64,000 nucleotides of DNA from Corbicula japonica (GCA_038501625.1 JAZAYU010000217.1:295001-359000), one strand, 5' to 3'. Positions 1-12,236 are shown, counted from the first letter of the stretch. Numbers and translations are program-made. Notes: a model not told the origin generated them from the sequence alone.

Positions 1-49
1 TTCAAACATTGTTTTAAAAATCATTTTTTATTAAGTGTATCATTTCAGT

Positions 50-190
50 CACTTTACATTTTTGAAAACGAAAATTTATTTTTATTCTCTATAGTTTTGG
101 CCAATGAATCTTTAAAATAAAGTAAGCCCGAATCGTCCCTACACAAAATTGTCTATCCGCGACAGGCTTTTCTATTTTCTGTTCTCTGAC
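50..190 (+). repeat. Dispersed repeat, copy 1 (partner at 39710-39855)
   Basis: This stretch matches 39710-39855 in the same orientation. Shared blocks include GTTTTGGCCAATGAATCTTT and AATAAAGTAAGCCC, followed by a run containing CAGGCTTTTCTATT. The matching copy lies in an intron of the alpha2delta gene. No coding potential or terminal repeats were seen. Confidence 0.75.
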
Positions 191-272
191 CTTAAAGTAC
201 CGCGTGCGATGTAACCTCGAGATTTCCTTTGCATATTTTTATTGTTTTTATCAACGCGTTCGCAAGAAATTG

Positions 273-653
273 CTTAAGGATTGAATCGATATTTGATGGT
301 TTTCATTTGAGTATGGAAAACAGTTGGGTTGTTTAAAGTGTGTAAAGCCCGAAGCTTTAATGCAGAAATTATTAGAAGAATTTGTGATATTACGGCTTTT
401 TCGAATGGCTGTTGGAACAGCAACATTGACGACAAAGTGAATGACGGCACGCTTTTTCACAGCAAATCGTGGCAAAACGTGCGTGCTCGGCGACGTCACA
501 AGTCACATCATTGTGCAACGTCCAATAAATTGTGAACGGTTCTACTTTAGCCACGCCTTTCAAATTATTACGTCACACTCTTTACCATTAGAAATTATGA
601 TTCGTTAGATGAATAAGACTTCATCGTAGAGGACGCAGTTGAAGTGTAAATAT
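273..653 (-). repeat. Dispersed repeat family F, copy 1
   Basis: About 380 bp, found in inverted orientation relative to the copies at 21508-21930 and 56308-56746, with a rearranged copy at 25590-26040. Landmarks are AAGGATTGAATCGATATTTG, a block ending AAAACAGTTGGGTTGTTTAA, a block around GTGAATGACGGCACGCTTTT, and an end containing GACTTCATCGTAGAGGACG. The short open frames inside on both strands are not preserved between copies, so it looks non-coding. Confidence 0.75.
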
Positions 654-889
654 AAACAAAATGTCACCCTGCGTTTCTTTGTCCCTTAAGTATATACATG
701 ATATTACAAGAAAAAGTAAAACAGCAACTTGCTGTTTTCCACACGGTCTACTAGTCGGAGACAACTAATTAACTTCTCATAGAATGACTTAGTAAGGCCT
801 TGCTCATATTTGTGGATTTGTTTCAGTGGTATTTTTAAAAGAGAATTGTATATATGCTAAGAGCAATCCAACATGAATTCTGTGCCAAA

Positions 890-1023
890 GGTTACTAAGC
901 TGAGCATGGAAACCAGTCTCAAATCTCAAGGATCTGATTGGCTGAAATGGCGACCAGTCGCCATTTCAGCCAATCCGATGCTTGAGATTTGAGACTGGTT
1001 TCCAATATCAGTGTTATAACCTT
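890..1023. repeat. Foldback element, family P, copy 1
   Basis: An imperfect palindrome of two arms of about 65 bp. The left arm contains ACCAGTCTCAAATCTCAAGG and ATTGGCTGAAATGGCGAC; the right arm is its reverse complement. Related copies lie at 2200-2345, 26977-27112, 29279-29386, 37815-37885 and 45571-45666. It is a probable non-autonomous foldback or MITE. Confidence 0.8.
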
Positions 1024-1444
1024 CAGTCCTGTGATCCCGGTCAAACCACGAACGAAACCGTCTGTATGGAAGAAATTCGACAAATGTTATTCGTTAAATG
1101 AACCCACAATGGCCTGATTATAAATATAATCAACGAAGCCGTATACAATACTCAAATTGTGTTTAAATATAAGAAATAGTTTACTGTTCGGAACATTGTA
1201 TCCTTGTCCTAAATGTCAATTATTAGACGGACTTTAATGTCAAACACAGAATGTCAGTACAAGGATTTCGTGGGCTGAGTGCAGAACAGTTGTAACTGTA
1301 CATGAATAAAGAAGACAGTTACAACTGTTTTGTACTCAACCCGCAATTTTGAAAATAGCTAAATACGGGAAAGTACTAAGTTATTCCAGCGTCGATAATA
1401 TGAAAAGAAGAAAAGCTAAATAGAATCTTATTGCAGAATTTGAA

Positions 1445-1472
1445 ACAACAACAACAACAACAACAACAACAA
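1445..1472 (+). repeat. (AAC)n microsatellite
   Basis: An uninterrupted trinucleotide run of about nine units. Confidence 0.95.
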
Positions 1473-1754
1473 AAACAATATCATCAACCAATATTTGACT
1501 GAAGCAGGAGGGATGACGTGTGTGTAAGTGGAAGTGTGGGGTGGGTTTAGATACACATAGTCATTCAACTGATTATGAGACATACGGATTTTTAAAACCG
1601 ATTTGAAGAGAATAAAAACACACAGAACAATGAATTAAAGTAAAACGTAATAATACAATTTAGATTCACAAATTAAAGAACCCAAGGAAATGGTTTTTGA
1701 CGAAAAACAACAAATTTTATGCATACGTATAAAAGCGCATCCACAGTAATCCTG

Positions 1755-1975
1755 GTCTGCTATGGTATCACTATATTTCGCGCGGATTAATATTTCGCGT
1801 ATTTCGCGCAAGGCAAATGCGCGAATATTTACCAAACCGAAAAAGCACCATGTCTTTTGTAACACAATGTCTTTGTTTTACTAGAAAATACTATTGCGCG
1901 AATATATGCCCGCGCGAATTTATTTTATTTGTTGCCTTTGCCCCCCCCCCCCCCTGAAATTAAATGATACCAGAC
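1755..1975 (-). repeat. Dispersed 'TTTCGCGC' repeat family G, copy in reverse orientation
   Basis: Rich in GCGAAATA/TTTCGCGC motifs and bounded by sequences such as TTAAATGATACCA, the reverse complement of the TGGTATCATTTAA that opens other copies. Further copies lie at 13925-14128, 17803-18003, 19858-20055 and 23430-23625. A 14-bp poly-C run (1941-1954) sits inside. No coding potential was seen. Confidence 0.6.
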
Positions 1976-2199
1976 TATGTACCACCATGTTTTATAATGC
2001 CATTATTATTCTTGTATTCACACTATAGCTCATTTCAAAGAGTAAATTGTTTTGATTTTCCTGACACTTGCCGTATATTAACTTAGATATATAGCTTCTA
2101 CTACAACAAACAGCCTGACTTCTGTTTGTAAATAGAACTTGAAAAGTGACACCTGGCGGATATTTAGCATCCCATATGCAACAATCTGCTGCTATAGAA

Positions 2200-2345
2200 G
2201 TTGGCCTGGGCCCAATATCACGAAACTTAAACGGGAGGCCAGTCTCAAATCTCGCTATTTCCGCCAATCAGATGCTTGAGATTGGAGACTGCCAGTCGCG
2301 ATTTCAGACAATCAGATGCATGAGATTGGAGTTCTCAGTTTTATG
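2200..2345. repeat. Foldback element, family P, diverged copy
   Basis: Contains CCAGTCTCAAATCTCGC and CCAATCAGATGCTTGAGATT, then a second CAATCAGATGCATGAGATT, flanked by GGGCCCAATATCACGAAAC and a near-inverse ATGATCTTGGGC. It appears partly duplicated relative to the clean copy at 26977-27112. Confidence 0.65.
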
Positions 2346-2439
2346 ATCTTGGGCTCTGGGTTCATTATCACGAAACAAACCGCATGATTAAGCTCAGTAC
2401 TCAACTCAACATAGGTTTTCAAATTTTGAGTATATGTAG

Positions 2440-2690
2440 GAGGCACGCCACGGGAAAAGGTACCTTCGGGCAGTTGACGTCAGTCCTTGAAACAACGCCA
2501 TAAAGTTCAGCAGACGACATTAATTATTATGCAAACAGCGGTAAAAATACCATTTTATTGTCAAAATGAGTAACAAAATCACTATTCTGTTATGAGAAAA
2601 TCATAGAAATTTGAAAGTTCTTTCTAAATAAAGTAACAACAAAATTGACACAAAAAATGACCGAAGGTACCTTTTCCCGTGGCGTGCCTC
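2440..2690. mobile_element. MITE family M, intact copy with perfect 30-bp TIRs
   Basis: Positions 2440-2469 and 2661-2690 are exact inverted repeats of 30 bp; they begin GAGGCACGCCACGGGAAAAG. The 251-bp body is AT-rich and has no open frame. An internal block just inside the left end carries GTTGACGTCA and AGCAGACGACATT, shared with copies at 7912-7993, 20274-20359, 31109-31373 and 45024-45249. No convincing target-site duplication was seen. It is a non-autonomous DNA transposon of unassigned superfamily. Confidence 0.85.
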
Positions 2691-2892
2691 GAACTAGTTT
2701 ATTGTGCTTAAAAGTTTTGCTGGAAATGAAAATGAAATGGCCTCATTTTCCCCCCGGTCTCAGTTTTGTAACCTTAAGACCTTAAGCTCAACCGTATATT
2801 ACCGCTGAATTAGTGCAGTGGCCTCAGTTTTTTTTTCTTTGAACATTTACACGTATGTTTAACTAAAAATGTTTCACGTTTATTTATTAACC

Positions 2893-3486
2893 GAATATAT
2901 AACAATGTAGACCCTGATTAAATATATAACAATATAGACCCTGATTAAATATATAACAATATAGACCCTGATCAAATATATAACAATGTAGACCCTGATC
3001 AAATATATAACAATATAGACCCTGATCAAATATATAACAATGTAGATCCTGATCAAATATATAACAATGTAGACCCTGATTAAATATATAAGACTGTAGA
3101 CCCTGATTAAATATATAACAATATAGACCCTGATTAAATATATAACAATATAGACCCTGATCAAATATATAACAATGTAGACCCTGATCAAATATATAAC
3201 AATATAGACCCTGATCAAATATATAACAATGCAGACCCTGATTAAATATATAACACTGTAGACCCTGATCAAATATATAACAATATAGACCCTGATCAAA
3301 TATATAACAATGTAGTCCCTGATCAAATATATAACAATATAGACCCTGATCAAATATATAACAATGTAGACCCTGATCAAATATATAACAATGTAGACCC
3401 TGATCAAATATATAACAATGTAGACCCTGATCAAATATATAACACTGTAGACCCTGATTAAATAAATAACACTGTAGACCCTGATC
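2893..3486 (+). repeat. 27-bp tandem array, 22 copies
   Basis: 594 bp equals exactly 22 x 27. The unit contains ATATAACAATGTAGACCC followed by TGATCAA. Variation is mostly single bases (ATATAG/ATGTAG, GATCA/GATTA). The minus strand is open across the array as a nine-residue hydrophobic repeat, an artefact of 27 being divisible by three. The core AACAATGTAGACCC matches the core of the 22.1-kb array. Confidence 0.95.
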
Positions 3487-4559
3487 ATACTGCGTGGATG
3501 TGACATATGCAGTCTAGCAATCTGGAATCTCCTTTCACACATTCAAAAAAATAATAGTAGTTTATATTTTTAAAACTTCACTAAAATAAAATATCACTTT
3601 AATTTAGTTCGTGTTGTTTACCAAAAATATTGCCAATGACTGAATACGGGTAATAAATAATTGTTATAAAAGTCATCAAATTACACAAGCGGACTAAAGC
3701 AAGTAAACAAAAGAATGAAAACCCCATCATAGTGGCTAAGGTTCTATTGTTTTGTTTAGTTTTGAGGGGACGAATATTTGTTCAGAAATCCGAAATGACA
3801 GCTTCGTTTGCTGGATATCAGTCTGATCTAATTATATCCATTTTGAATAATTAAATAAAGTCTCGCAATTCGCAACCGCGAAATGCATGTAGATTGAAAA
3901 ATACAACCAAATTAAATGCGCGCGGAAAACAATAAAATTAAAAATAAAAATTGCTCGAAATACTAGAATATTAAACGTGCGCGAAATGCAACAAAACAAA
4001 ACCTGCGCAAAAATAAATGATTCCGCAGTATTTTGTGTTTTGTTGTTGTGCTTAACTTAAATAATAAAACAAATAAATGGAGGATACCCAATACATGTTT
4101 TTATTACATTTATATAAAAAACTAAGTCACTTTATGGTGATTGATTGTTACAATTTCTTGTTAGGTCAAACAATTCAAAGGAAACCCATAATTATGAGAG
4201 TTTCTTTATCACAATATAAAAAAAATAACAAAATGTTTGGTGCTTATTCCCCACTCAACTTTTATCAAATGCTAGTTACATGTAGTTATAATTTGAATGA
4301 TACCTGTTCTAATTATTATAATACATGTTTATCTTGATGAGAAGTTAGCAAGTTCTATTCACAACATAACTATAAAATTAATTAAATATTGACTCTTAAG
4401 GGATACCTGTTTTGATTATTTAAATAAACGTTTATATTAAACTGACAGGTTAGCATGTTCTATTCAGAACATATAAAAAATAATAATTAAAATAATTAAA
4501 ATATTGACTGCATTTTGTCCGAGACTGGCCCATGTGAGATAGGGGTCACACCTAAGCTT

Positions 4560-4770
4560 AACTTCGTAACAACAAAATAGTATCGAAAAGAAAGAAAAGA
4601 GCGAAAGAGAAAAGAAAGAGCGTAGGCAGAAATGGCAGGGAACAGAACAGAAAATGTTTTGACGAAAACAGAACAGAATAAACCATAACTGAATAGAATC
4701 GAACTGAGTGGAATTAAATTAATTAAACAGAATTGACAAAATCGAAGCAGAACTAGACAGAACAGAACAG
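4560..4770 (+). repeat. Purine-rich low-complexity tract with ACAGA repeats
   Basis: A strand-asymmetric stretch of GAAAGA and AACAGA motifs with almost no pyrimidine runs. It may adopt unusual structure. No gene seen. Confidence 0.7.
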
Positions 4771-7334
4771 AACATAATTAGAGTAAGAAAACAGAAATGA
4801 GCGGTCTAATACAACGAAAAATACATGAATTTCATGTAAACATTATATATTAAAATCCAAAAAAAAATAAAAACAAAACTTACCTATTTATGGAAATCTC
4901 CCTATACCGATACATATCACATCTCGAAAACAAAGACTTATGCAGCATACCAACACTGAATTTGAAATACAATCTATGACGCGATTTCTTTGTTTTGTGC
5001 AAAAAATTCTCGTACACTATTACACCAAGCGGCCAATGCGTCTGCTAGCGAGTGGTTTTTGCCTTTTAGTATTTGACAGTATTATGATTTTTGTCAAAAA
5101 TTATTCACTTTACAAATGATCACTTAAGGTCCATTTTTTTCCAGTGTTAAGTGTTTGCATAATATGGTATGTAAACTAACGAACCTCGCAAGTCGTTTTT
5201 TCATTCACTATTTTTGCCGGTGTACAAGTCATGTCACAAAGTGATACACAATTAAACTCATGGAAAAAACCACGTGTTTAGAATTCTCAAAACTCCACTT
5301 TTGTGTTTATGAATACGCTAGACATCTTCTCCTAGCGAAATGAACAATAATATCAAATAATTTGACAACAGAATAGTTATTTCATCTCCCCCTTTTCATT
5401 CTACGGGTAAACTGAGTCATTCATATTTAATCGGACAAATTAAACAATAGATTTTTCACCACAAAAAAAAAACGTTACGCCTTCCGATGTATAAAGTTTA
5501 TCCGATTTAAGCACCTGTTTTCCTTCTGTATTAACGATTTCTGTGTTAAAGTACTGACTTGTAAATTAAAAAATAAATTCTACGTGAATCCGAGATAAAC
5601 AAACATATCGCTGTGTCTAAAGAATTAAAGACGATTGTAGCAGTTTCAGATTTCACAACATTATGAATTTTACTTGAGCACCGTTTGCATATTTAACGCA
5701 ATTTTTAAGAATTATTTGTTTCAAGGAAATGAAAAATGCGCAGTCCATTGACAAGGGACAGATTTTTTTTCTAAAATGACACTTGCGAATAAATTTATGT
5801 TCGTCTTCAATATTCAATAATTTTATTTGTGCAAACGGTGATCGGGTAAATGTAATAACGTGAAAACGGACACACCCGCAAACATCTTTACCTTTCATAG
5901 GCATGCACATGTTCATGCGTACTTCTCAAAACTTAATAAACTCGCTTTCTTTTCGACAAGGCTTTTCAAATTAAGTTCATGTTCATGTTGCATATATATC
6001 AATAATCGGAATGTGTTAGGTTTAACTTTGAAATTTTATGAAATTAAAATTGAGTCCCAAGAAACACATAGGAAATGAGGAAATAGGTTGTTTTGTGTTG
6101 CTATTTTTTAAATAAATACTCCGTTATGAATAAGTTTCAATGTACTATCTTTCAAATTGAGCAAATATATGAGCAGTACATTATTGTTTTTGTTGTTGTT
6201 TGGTGATATTACATGATATTGTGATAAAACTCTTATTTAATTACGATACTGGCTATGCGATGCATTTCTATAACTGGCTACTTTAGTATATTATTAGGAG
6301 TGTTTTTAATGTATAAAGGTTTATGGATAAGAAGACAGTCACGTGATATTCTGTTAACATAACCAAGACTTATCTTATTGTAGATATGGGCGAATTATTT
6401 ATTTTCTTCCAGTGATAAATACTGCACAAGATTACATGGCTATATCAAATGTGTAAAACCTTTCGCTGATGAACTAACGTTTTGATGTAAGTTGACTGTC
6501 ACGTGACTGTCAAGTTACCTTAATAACGTTACATAAAATTCAACCAGACTTTTGTAATGTCGGTTTAAAGGAAAATATGTTGTAATTCTTTAACGAACTT
6601 TTCTTAAAATCTTGGAGTTTAAATCAATTCAGTAATTCCGACCAAATCCTTATGATAAATAACGACTAAAAAAAACTAACAGAACCAATCCGAATGAATT
6701 AGAAAAAGTACCTCACCCATAAAACACAAAAGAAACCGTGTAGAATTCCCAAGTGAGATAACAAGTCAGTACTTCTATCGTACGGGTTATATTACAGCGG
6801 TATATTAACTTGTCAATGTTAGGCCACAATTAACTATTTAACCGACTGTCACTCACAAAAATGGTTAAAAATAATAATCATAAAAATTTAAGAGGTGTTT
6901 CAAGAGGAGCTACTAAGTCGTATATTATTTTTCATAAATACTTGACGTATGTGGCAGATTTATTTAAGTGGCCTTTTCATTGAAGTATCCTATAGCTAAC
7001 TTTATAGCCCCGTTGATAAATCAAATGTTTATTTCAATATTTTAAAATGTTTATGCAGTACTTTGACAAAAATCAGTTTGAATATTCTGTAGGTTTTAAT
7101 CCCAGTAACCTCTATGCCGAAAGTCTTATTTCGATTTCGCTAGTCTATTTTGCGTTTATTTCGCGTGAGTTATTACAATGCGAAAATTTAAATACCTGAT
7201 GTGTTATCATTTTTATCGATTTTTTAAGTTAAACGACGAACAACAAGAATGTTAATCTTACAAAATAACCAAACTTCATATTGCGTGTGTTAAACTTGTA
7301 TACCATATAACGGGCTTTATTATTTGCGCAACCT

Positions 7335-7605
7335 GTGTAGATCCAGATCAGCCGGCACATCCATGTCGTCTGATCTTGGTTTACAGGTCCTCGTTTGGTC
7401 AGAAATAGGCGGTAACCTCTCGGGTTCTCACTTTCGTTAATGGTTTGTGGCGTCCATTTTGAAACTGATTATTGTAATAACACGCTCTCTTCTCCTCTTT
7501 ATTTTTTGGCTGTGTGGGGAGGCTCTGTCTGCTGGATGTGGCCATTCCTGATATGCATATTTCACTGTTTAGTGAATCTAAAAGCGAACATTTAGATCCT
7601 AATCA
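7335..7605 (+). repeat. Dispersed repeat family S (possible SINE-like), copy 1
   Basis: Starts with TGTGTAGATCCAGATCAGCC, then GGTAACCTCTCGGGTTCTCA, a TTGTGGCGTCCATTTTGAAA block, a pyrimidine-rich CTCTCTTCTCCTC block, and ends near CCTGATATGCATATTTCAC. Partial copies of the same order of blocks occur at 37340-37445, 50215-50370, 53320-53450 and 61085-61305. No RT frame and no clear A/B boxes were found, so the class is uncertain. Confidence 0.6.
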
Positions 7606-7911
7606 GACTGTATGGATAACAACCATATCCCATGGGGTTAAAGGTTAACTATTGTAAGTTACAGTATGTCACATGTCATATAAAGTTAAGCCGTGAAATA
7701 GATTAAATTTATTGTCTATTAACCGGTATCAACTATAATATCGGCTATTTAAATGATAAGTTTTGACAAAATATTTGCCTTAGAGATTTTAAGGTCATTT
7801 GTTGTATTTCTTTTAAGGTTAATATTCAAAATGGCAAAGGCAAATATTTTCAAATGCAATGACTTGTTGAGAGACGGTTTTTAATGTTATACAATTGGGC
7901 ATATTATATGA

Positions 7912-7993
7912 GCGTCACGGGTAAAGGTACATGTACATTTGGCCAGTTGACGTCATTTTTTGAAATGACGTCAAACAGTTGAGCAGACGACAG
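7912..7993 (+). mobile_element. MITE family M, one-ended fragment
   Basis: Begins GCGTCACGGGTAAAGGTAC and contains CCAGTTGACGTCA, TGAAATGACGTCA and GAGCAGACGACAG, the left-end structure of the intact copy at 2440-2690. I found no matching right end nearby. Confidence 0.7.
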
Positions 7994-9884
7994 TACAAGT
8001 TTATTTTGCCTCTCGGTTTTAAAATCAGTTGGATATTACTGACGACAAAAAAAGAAACGCATAGTGTTTCAATGAGAAACAAAATAATTTATTTGTGTAA
8101 ATGTGGGTTTTCTGCACACTCATGCTACATCAGATTTCGGTACCTTAATCTGCAGTTCATAAACACTCTTTTCGTGAATATAATATTATATGATTTATGC
8201 TACAACATTTAATGTTAGATTACGGTGAAAATTTTGCAAACTCAAAACACAAAACATACGTTCGCACCGTCTTTGTGAATGCGGGCTTCTAATAACAATA
8301 CGTTCATGCGACAATTAGGGGAAATACGAGCAAAGCGACATTCAAAAGAAATGAAAACGGATACAATCGGCGTTAAGGCATTCATCAAGTTATTTTTGCA
8401 ACTCATCGGTTATAAATTTATGTCATAAATGAATCCCTTTTTTGCATGTAAACTTAAACCAGCAACTCTCAATATGCATGCAAATGAAATATGATGTGCA
8501 GCAGTACAACAAACCGATTTGAATCGTCATAAAGCTACTTTATCACATACAATGTAATAAAGGTTGAATAACACCAAATCATGCTGTATCCCTCCGTGGT
8601 CCATTCGAATGAAGTCCGTTTTAATATATGTTTTTTTTCTCTTCATCTGGGGGCTTCTTAACCGTTAGAAATCGACCTGTTTGTGGCTTGTTTGCAGGAA
8701 TAACATGTCAGGAAAATAAATGAAAGCAATTTTATATCTCATTTGGTAGAGGCGTACTAGTTCCGGAACAGCGGATGTATATTTTTGGCACCGTATTTGC
8801 GATACGGCGTTTAAAATAGGGTCTGTTCGGTTAGAGATCAGTAATTTTCTGACAAGTAAGTTAACCCCCCATTTCCTGTGTGTTTTTGAATAGATGAAAT
8901 GTAGATCTTCATAGTCATATATGGTTGTCTAGAAATTAAGATGATAGAAATCATGTTAAATGTGCATTGAATATTGGGAATTTAACATTGAGGTCTATGG
9001 GAATTGGATTTACTTTGGTTCAACCTAAACAATCCTTCGCGTAAGGAAATGATTTCTCGTATTTCTATTATATGGTATTACTTATTCAATTTGACTACAA
9101 TTGACTGCCCCCTTCAATAAACTACACAATGGCAGCTGTGTAATTATCCGTTTGCGCTACAGAGCACTTCAGTGAATTATAATGTGGAGGCATATATTAT
9201 CGGGTTAACAATCTTGACCTTATAAGAACAAACAATGATTGACAGGTGGCAACTGGGGTAACCTTGCGGGGTATATGACAGTTAAAACAACACATTTACA
9301 GCAATAAAACAGTTATCACCGTGTCCAACCATTACCGTGCAAATATAGCAAAGTCGCGCCGGATTCCGGATTGTCCGACAAGTACTTTCAATTGGTAAAT
9401 GTTTAGAAATTATTTTTTTCTTTTTGAATACTTACTAATATTTCAAGAGCATTAAACACAATACGTACCGAAATTCCAGAATCCGGCTCGACTTTGCAGT
9501 TTGCACAAGGTATTGATTGGACGGTTTGGTTTAGAACTGTCATAGAGTTAATACGTGCAGGAAGATCCTTAGGTTGCATGGAGGGGTTCGGAGGCAACTT
9601 CTTGACATTTGCACTAGATTGTTACAAATGTTGTTGTAGCAGTTGGGCATCAATGTCCGAGGACACATTCAAGTGTGAGCTTTGATGACATAACAGCATC
9701 TATGAATTATTTCAGTATCTTAAGAACCAGAAAGCTTTTCAGTTATATGAGGTCCAGGAGCACATTAATTGATAAATGAACAACAAGGAGACGTTTTAGA
9801 TCTGCAAACATATGGAGCTTTTCATATAATTTTAGGGACCTGGAGAACGTTCTGTTATCTGCAGATCCAGAGAATATTTAAGTT

Positions 9885-10229
9885 TCATGTATCTGCAGCA
9901 CTCTCATTCGCACAGTTATTGTTCCTAACATGTTTCTACCTCACTGTCATTCGCAGAGTTTTCGTTTCTCACATGTATCTGCAAAACTCATTCGCGGAGT
10001 TGTCGTTATTTACATGTATCTGCAGCACTCTCATTGGAGAGTTATCGTTCCTTACATGTATCTGCAGCCCACTTATTCGCAGAGTTGTCGTTCCTTACAT
10101 GTATCTGCAGCACTCTCATTCGCAGAGTTGTCGTTCCTTACATGTATCTGCAGCACTCTCATTCGCAGAGTTGTCGTTCCTTACATGTATCTGCAGCACT
10201 CTCATTCGCAAAGTTGTCGTTCCTTACAT
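9885..10229 (+). repeat. 43-bp tandem array, about 8 copies
   Basis: The unit contains GCACTCTCATTCGCAGAGTT and GTCGTTCCTTACATGTATCT. Copies become more uniform toward the 3' side (10080-10210) and more diverged toward the 5' side, as if newer units were added at one end. Overlapping open frames across it are repeat artefacts (43 is not a multiple of three, so all three forward frames read similar peptides). Confidence 0.93.
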
Positions 10230-11399
10230 TCACTCACAAACGACAGCGCTAAATGAATAGTTTCTACTGTTTTTACGAAACAAGAAGCCCAGTCAGGAAA
10301 TGAATAAAACTGATTCTTATAACAGTTAAGTGCACACATGTCAATTAAACCGCTAAAGTAGGTCAACTAGTAATGACGAATGTTTCTTTATTGCAAAAGA
10401 AACCCAGCAAAGTTTATACATGTGTAAAAGTAACATAATATTATCAGGAAAAGCTAGTTTGTAATTGGACGATTGGAAATGGGTGATGGATACATAGAAA
10501 AAATATTGTTGTTTTTATCATGTAATCTAGTTCAGAAATGAAACAAAATACGAGAGGCTTTATAGAGCGCTTTTTGTCAAATAATGCAAAGTCACCGTGG
10601 AAAAATCGAAAGTGGGAGTATAGTACTGATTTAGGGGTACAGTTTAAGGTATCAAGTTTAGAGTGTACAAAAATTTTAACAGGAAACACAAGATGACGTG
10701 CCCTAGTAAATAAATCTAGCACTGATTTGTTTTTTCAAACAAAAACCTCTTTGCGACATGGAAAACAGATATGTGTGCGAAATTAAGACGATTAAAATAT
10801 ATTTTAAATATCACGAAGGATAAATTTGAATTAAATACGTTATTGGCGTGACTTAAAATGTAAACTTTATTGGTTTCGAAAAAAGTGACATTTGTAACAA
10901 TCAAGTATTTCAATGTTATTGCCAATCAATGCGTTCAAGATTATTCGATTAAAATCGCATAAATTTTCGATAAAGGTCGCATTCTCAATAAAATTTGTCA
11001 TTGAAAGTAAATTTTTGATCTGGAAGTCAGATTGGCATTTACTTTTTATTCGTAATGTTATGATTTTACTTTTGAAATACAGTGATAAGGTATAATTGCA
11101 CTTGGCACTATAGTATGCCCATAATCAAATCACATCGATCTTTCTAAAAAAAGTTAACGGTAATAAGTTGGATAAATTCGTTTTTCAAAACCATAAAAGG
11201 CCTAATTGAACGGTCTTTGTGAAAGCAATGTAGTTTTAAACAAAGCTCTAAACCTTGGTAGATTAACAGATAAGGTAAGAGGCCGCGATAAAATTGTTTC
11301 ACGAAACTCTGGTTTGGAAGAAATGCCCCCTCAGGTCGATGCTATGATAATTTATTCTTGACACCATTGCACATTCGGCAAAAATCCCCAAAACACATG

Positions 11400-11690
11400 A
11401 TAAAATAGAAGAAAACGGAATTTTAAATGATACAGAATCAAGAAAAATATCAAAATTGCGCAGCCTCGGTTTGAATGAGCATGATCATGAGTAGTGACGG
11501 AAATTGCAGATTTCTGCGCGCGCAGACTAGCTCCGGGTTTTGCGCTTCTCAATATTTACACATACATGTATCGTGCCTTCACGGCTTGTAATTTTGAACA
11601 CTACTGACTGAATGTAAAGGAAGACATTTTACAGCCGCCAAAAGGCATAAACAACGCTACAGTGATATATATATAGATAAAAACGCAACT
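11400..11690. repeat. Dispersed repeat family C, copy 1
   Basis: Shares ordered blocks with 40840-41100, 54190-54330 and 56100-56300: a CAAAAATATTGC/AAAATTGCG block, an AGTAGTGACGGAAAT-type block and a GGGTTTTGCGCTTCTCAATA-type block, then ACTGACTGAATGTA. The other copies all lie in introns of the alpha2delta gene. Class unknown. Confidence 0.5.
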
Positions 11691-11994
11691 TTGAAAGTAT
11701 GTATTTAAAAATGTAATTCGACAAATATCAAAATATTGCAGCCACGGTTAGCATCTAGTGAATTTCACACATATTTGAAAGAAAATCCGTCATGGGTCGT
11801 AGATGTGGCTGTTTTTGTCTAACCAAACATTATAACATTACAAATGAAGTCACAGAGTCACCATCCAAAACGCAATTATCCGAATCACCTGCTTGATGCA
11901 TGAAACGTTCTAAATTCCAAAAAAATTCTAATTGAAATTCGAGGCATTGTCAGATGGAAGTACATTTTACTCTGACACCATTTTATTACGTGGG

Positions 11995-12236
11995 GCCGAA
12001 TTTTCGCGCATAAGGCGTGTCCGTTCCGCGTCCGTGTTCGTGTCCGCGACGTGGAACGGACACGGAGGTATGGAATAAACCCAACGTTATTTTTGGTGAG
12101 TGAAAAATCGCGGATACAGACGCGGACGCGGAACGGACACGGAGGTATGGAATATACCCAACGATATCTTTGGTGAGAGAAAAATCGCGGACACGGACAC
12201 GGATCACGCATCACGGAACCATGGAATAGCGGCCTA
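11995..12236. repeat. GC-rich foldback family H, rearranged copy
   Basis: Contains two tandem copies of the block GGAACGGACACGGAGGTATG ... TTTGGTGAG(T/A)GAAAAATCGCGG found once per arm in the element at 12501-12770. It ends with the same CACGCATCACGGAAC and ATGGAATAGCGGCCTA end. The left arm is mostly missing. Confidence 0.8.

Noticed and set aside
2880..3542. A 220-codon minus-strand open frame with a nine-residue hydrophobic repeat
   Set aside because: It is the 27-bp tandem array read in a frame without stops; no homology, no codon structure beyond the DNA repeat.
9769..10260. A 163-codon plus-strand open frame rich in cysteine repeats
   Set aside because: It reads the 43-bp array; all three frames give overlapping open reading, as expected from a repeat.
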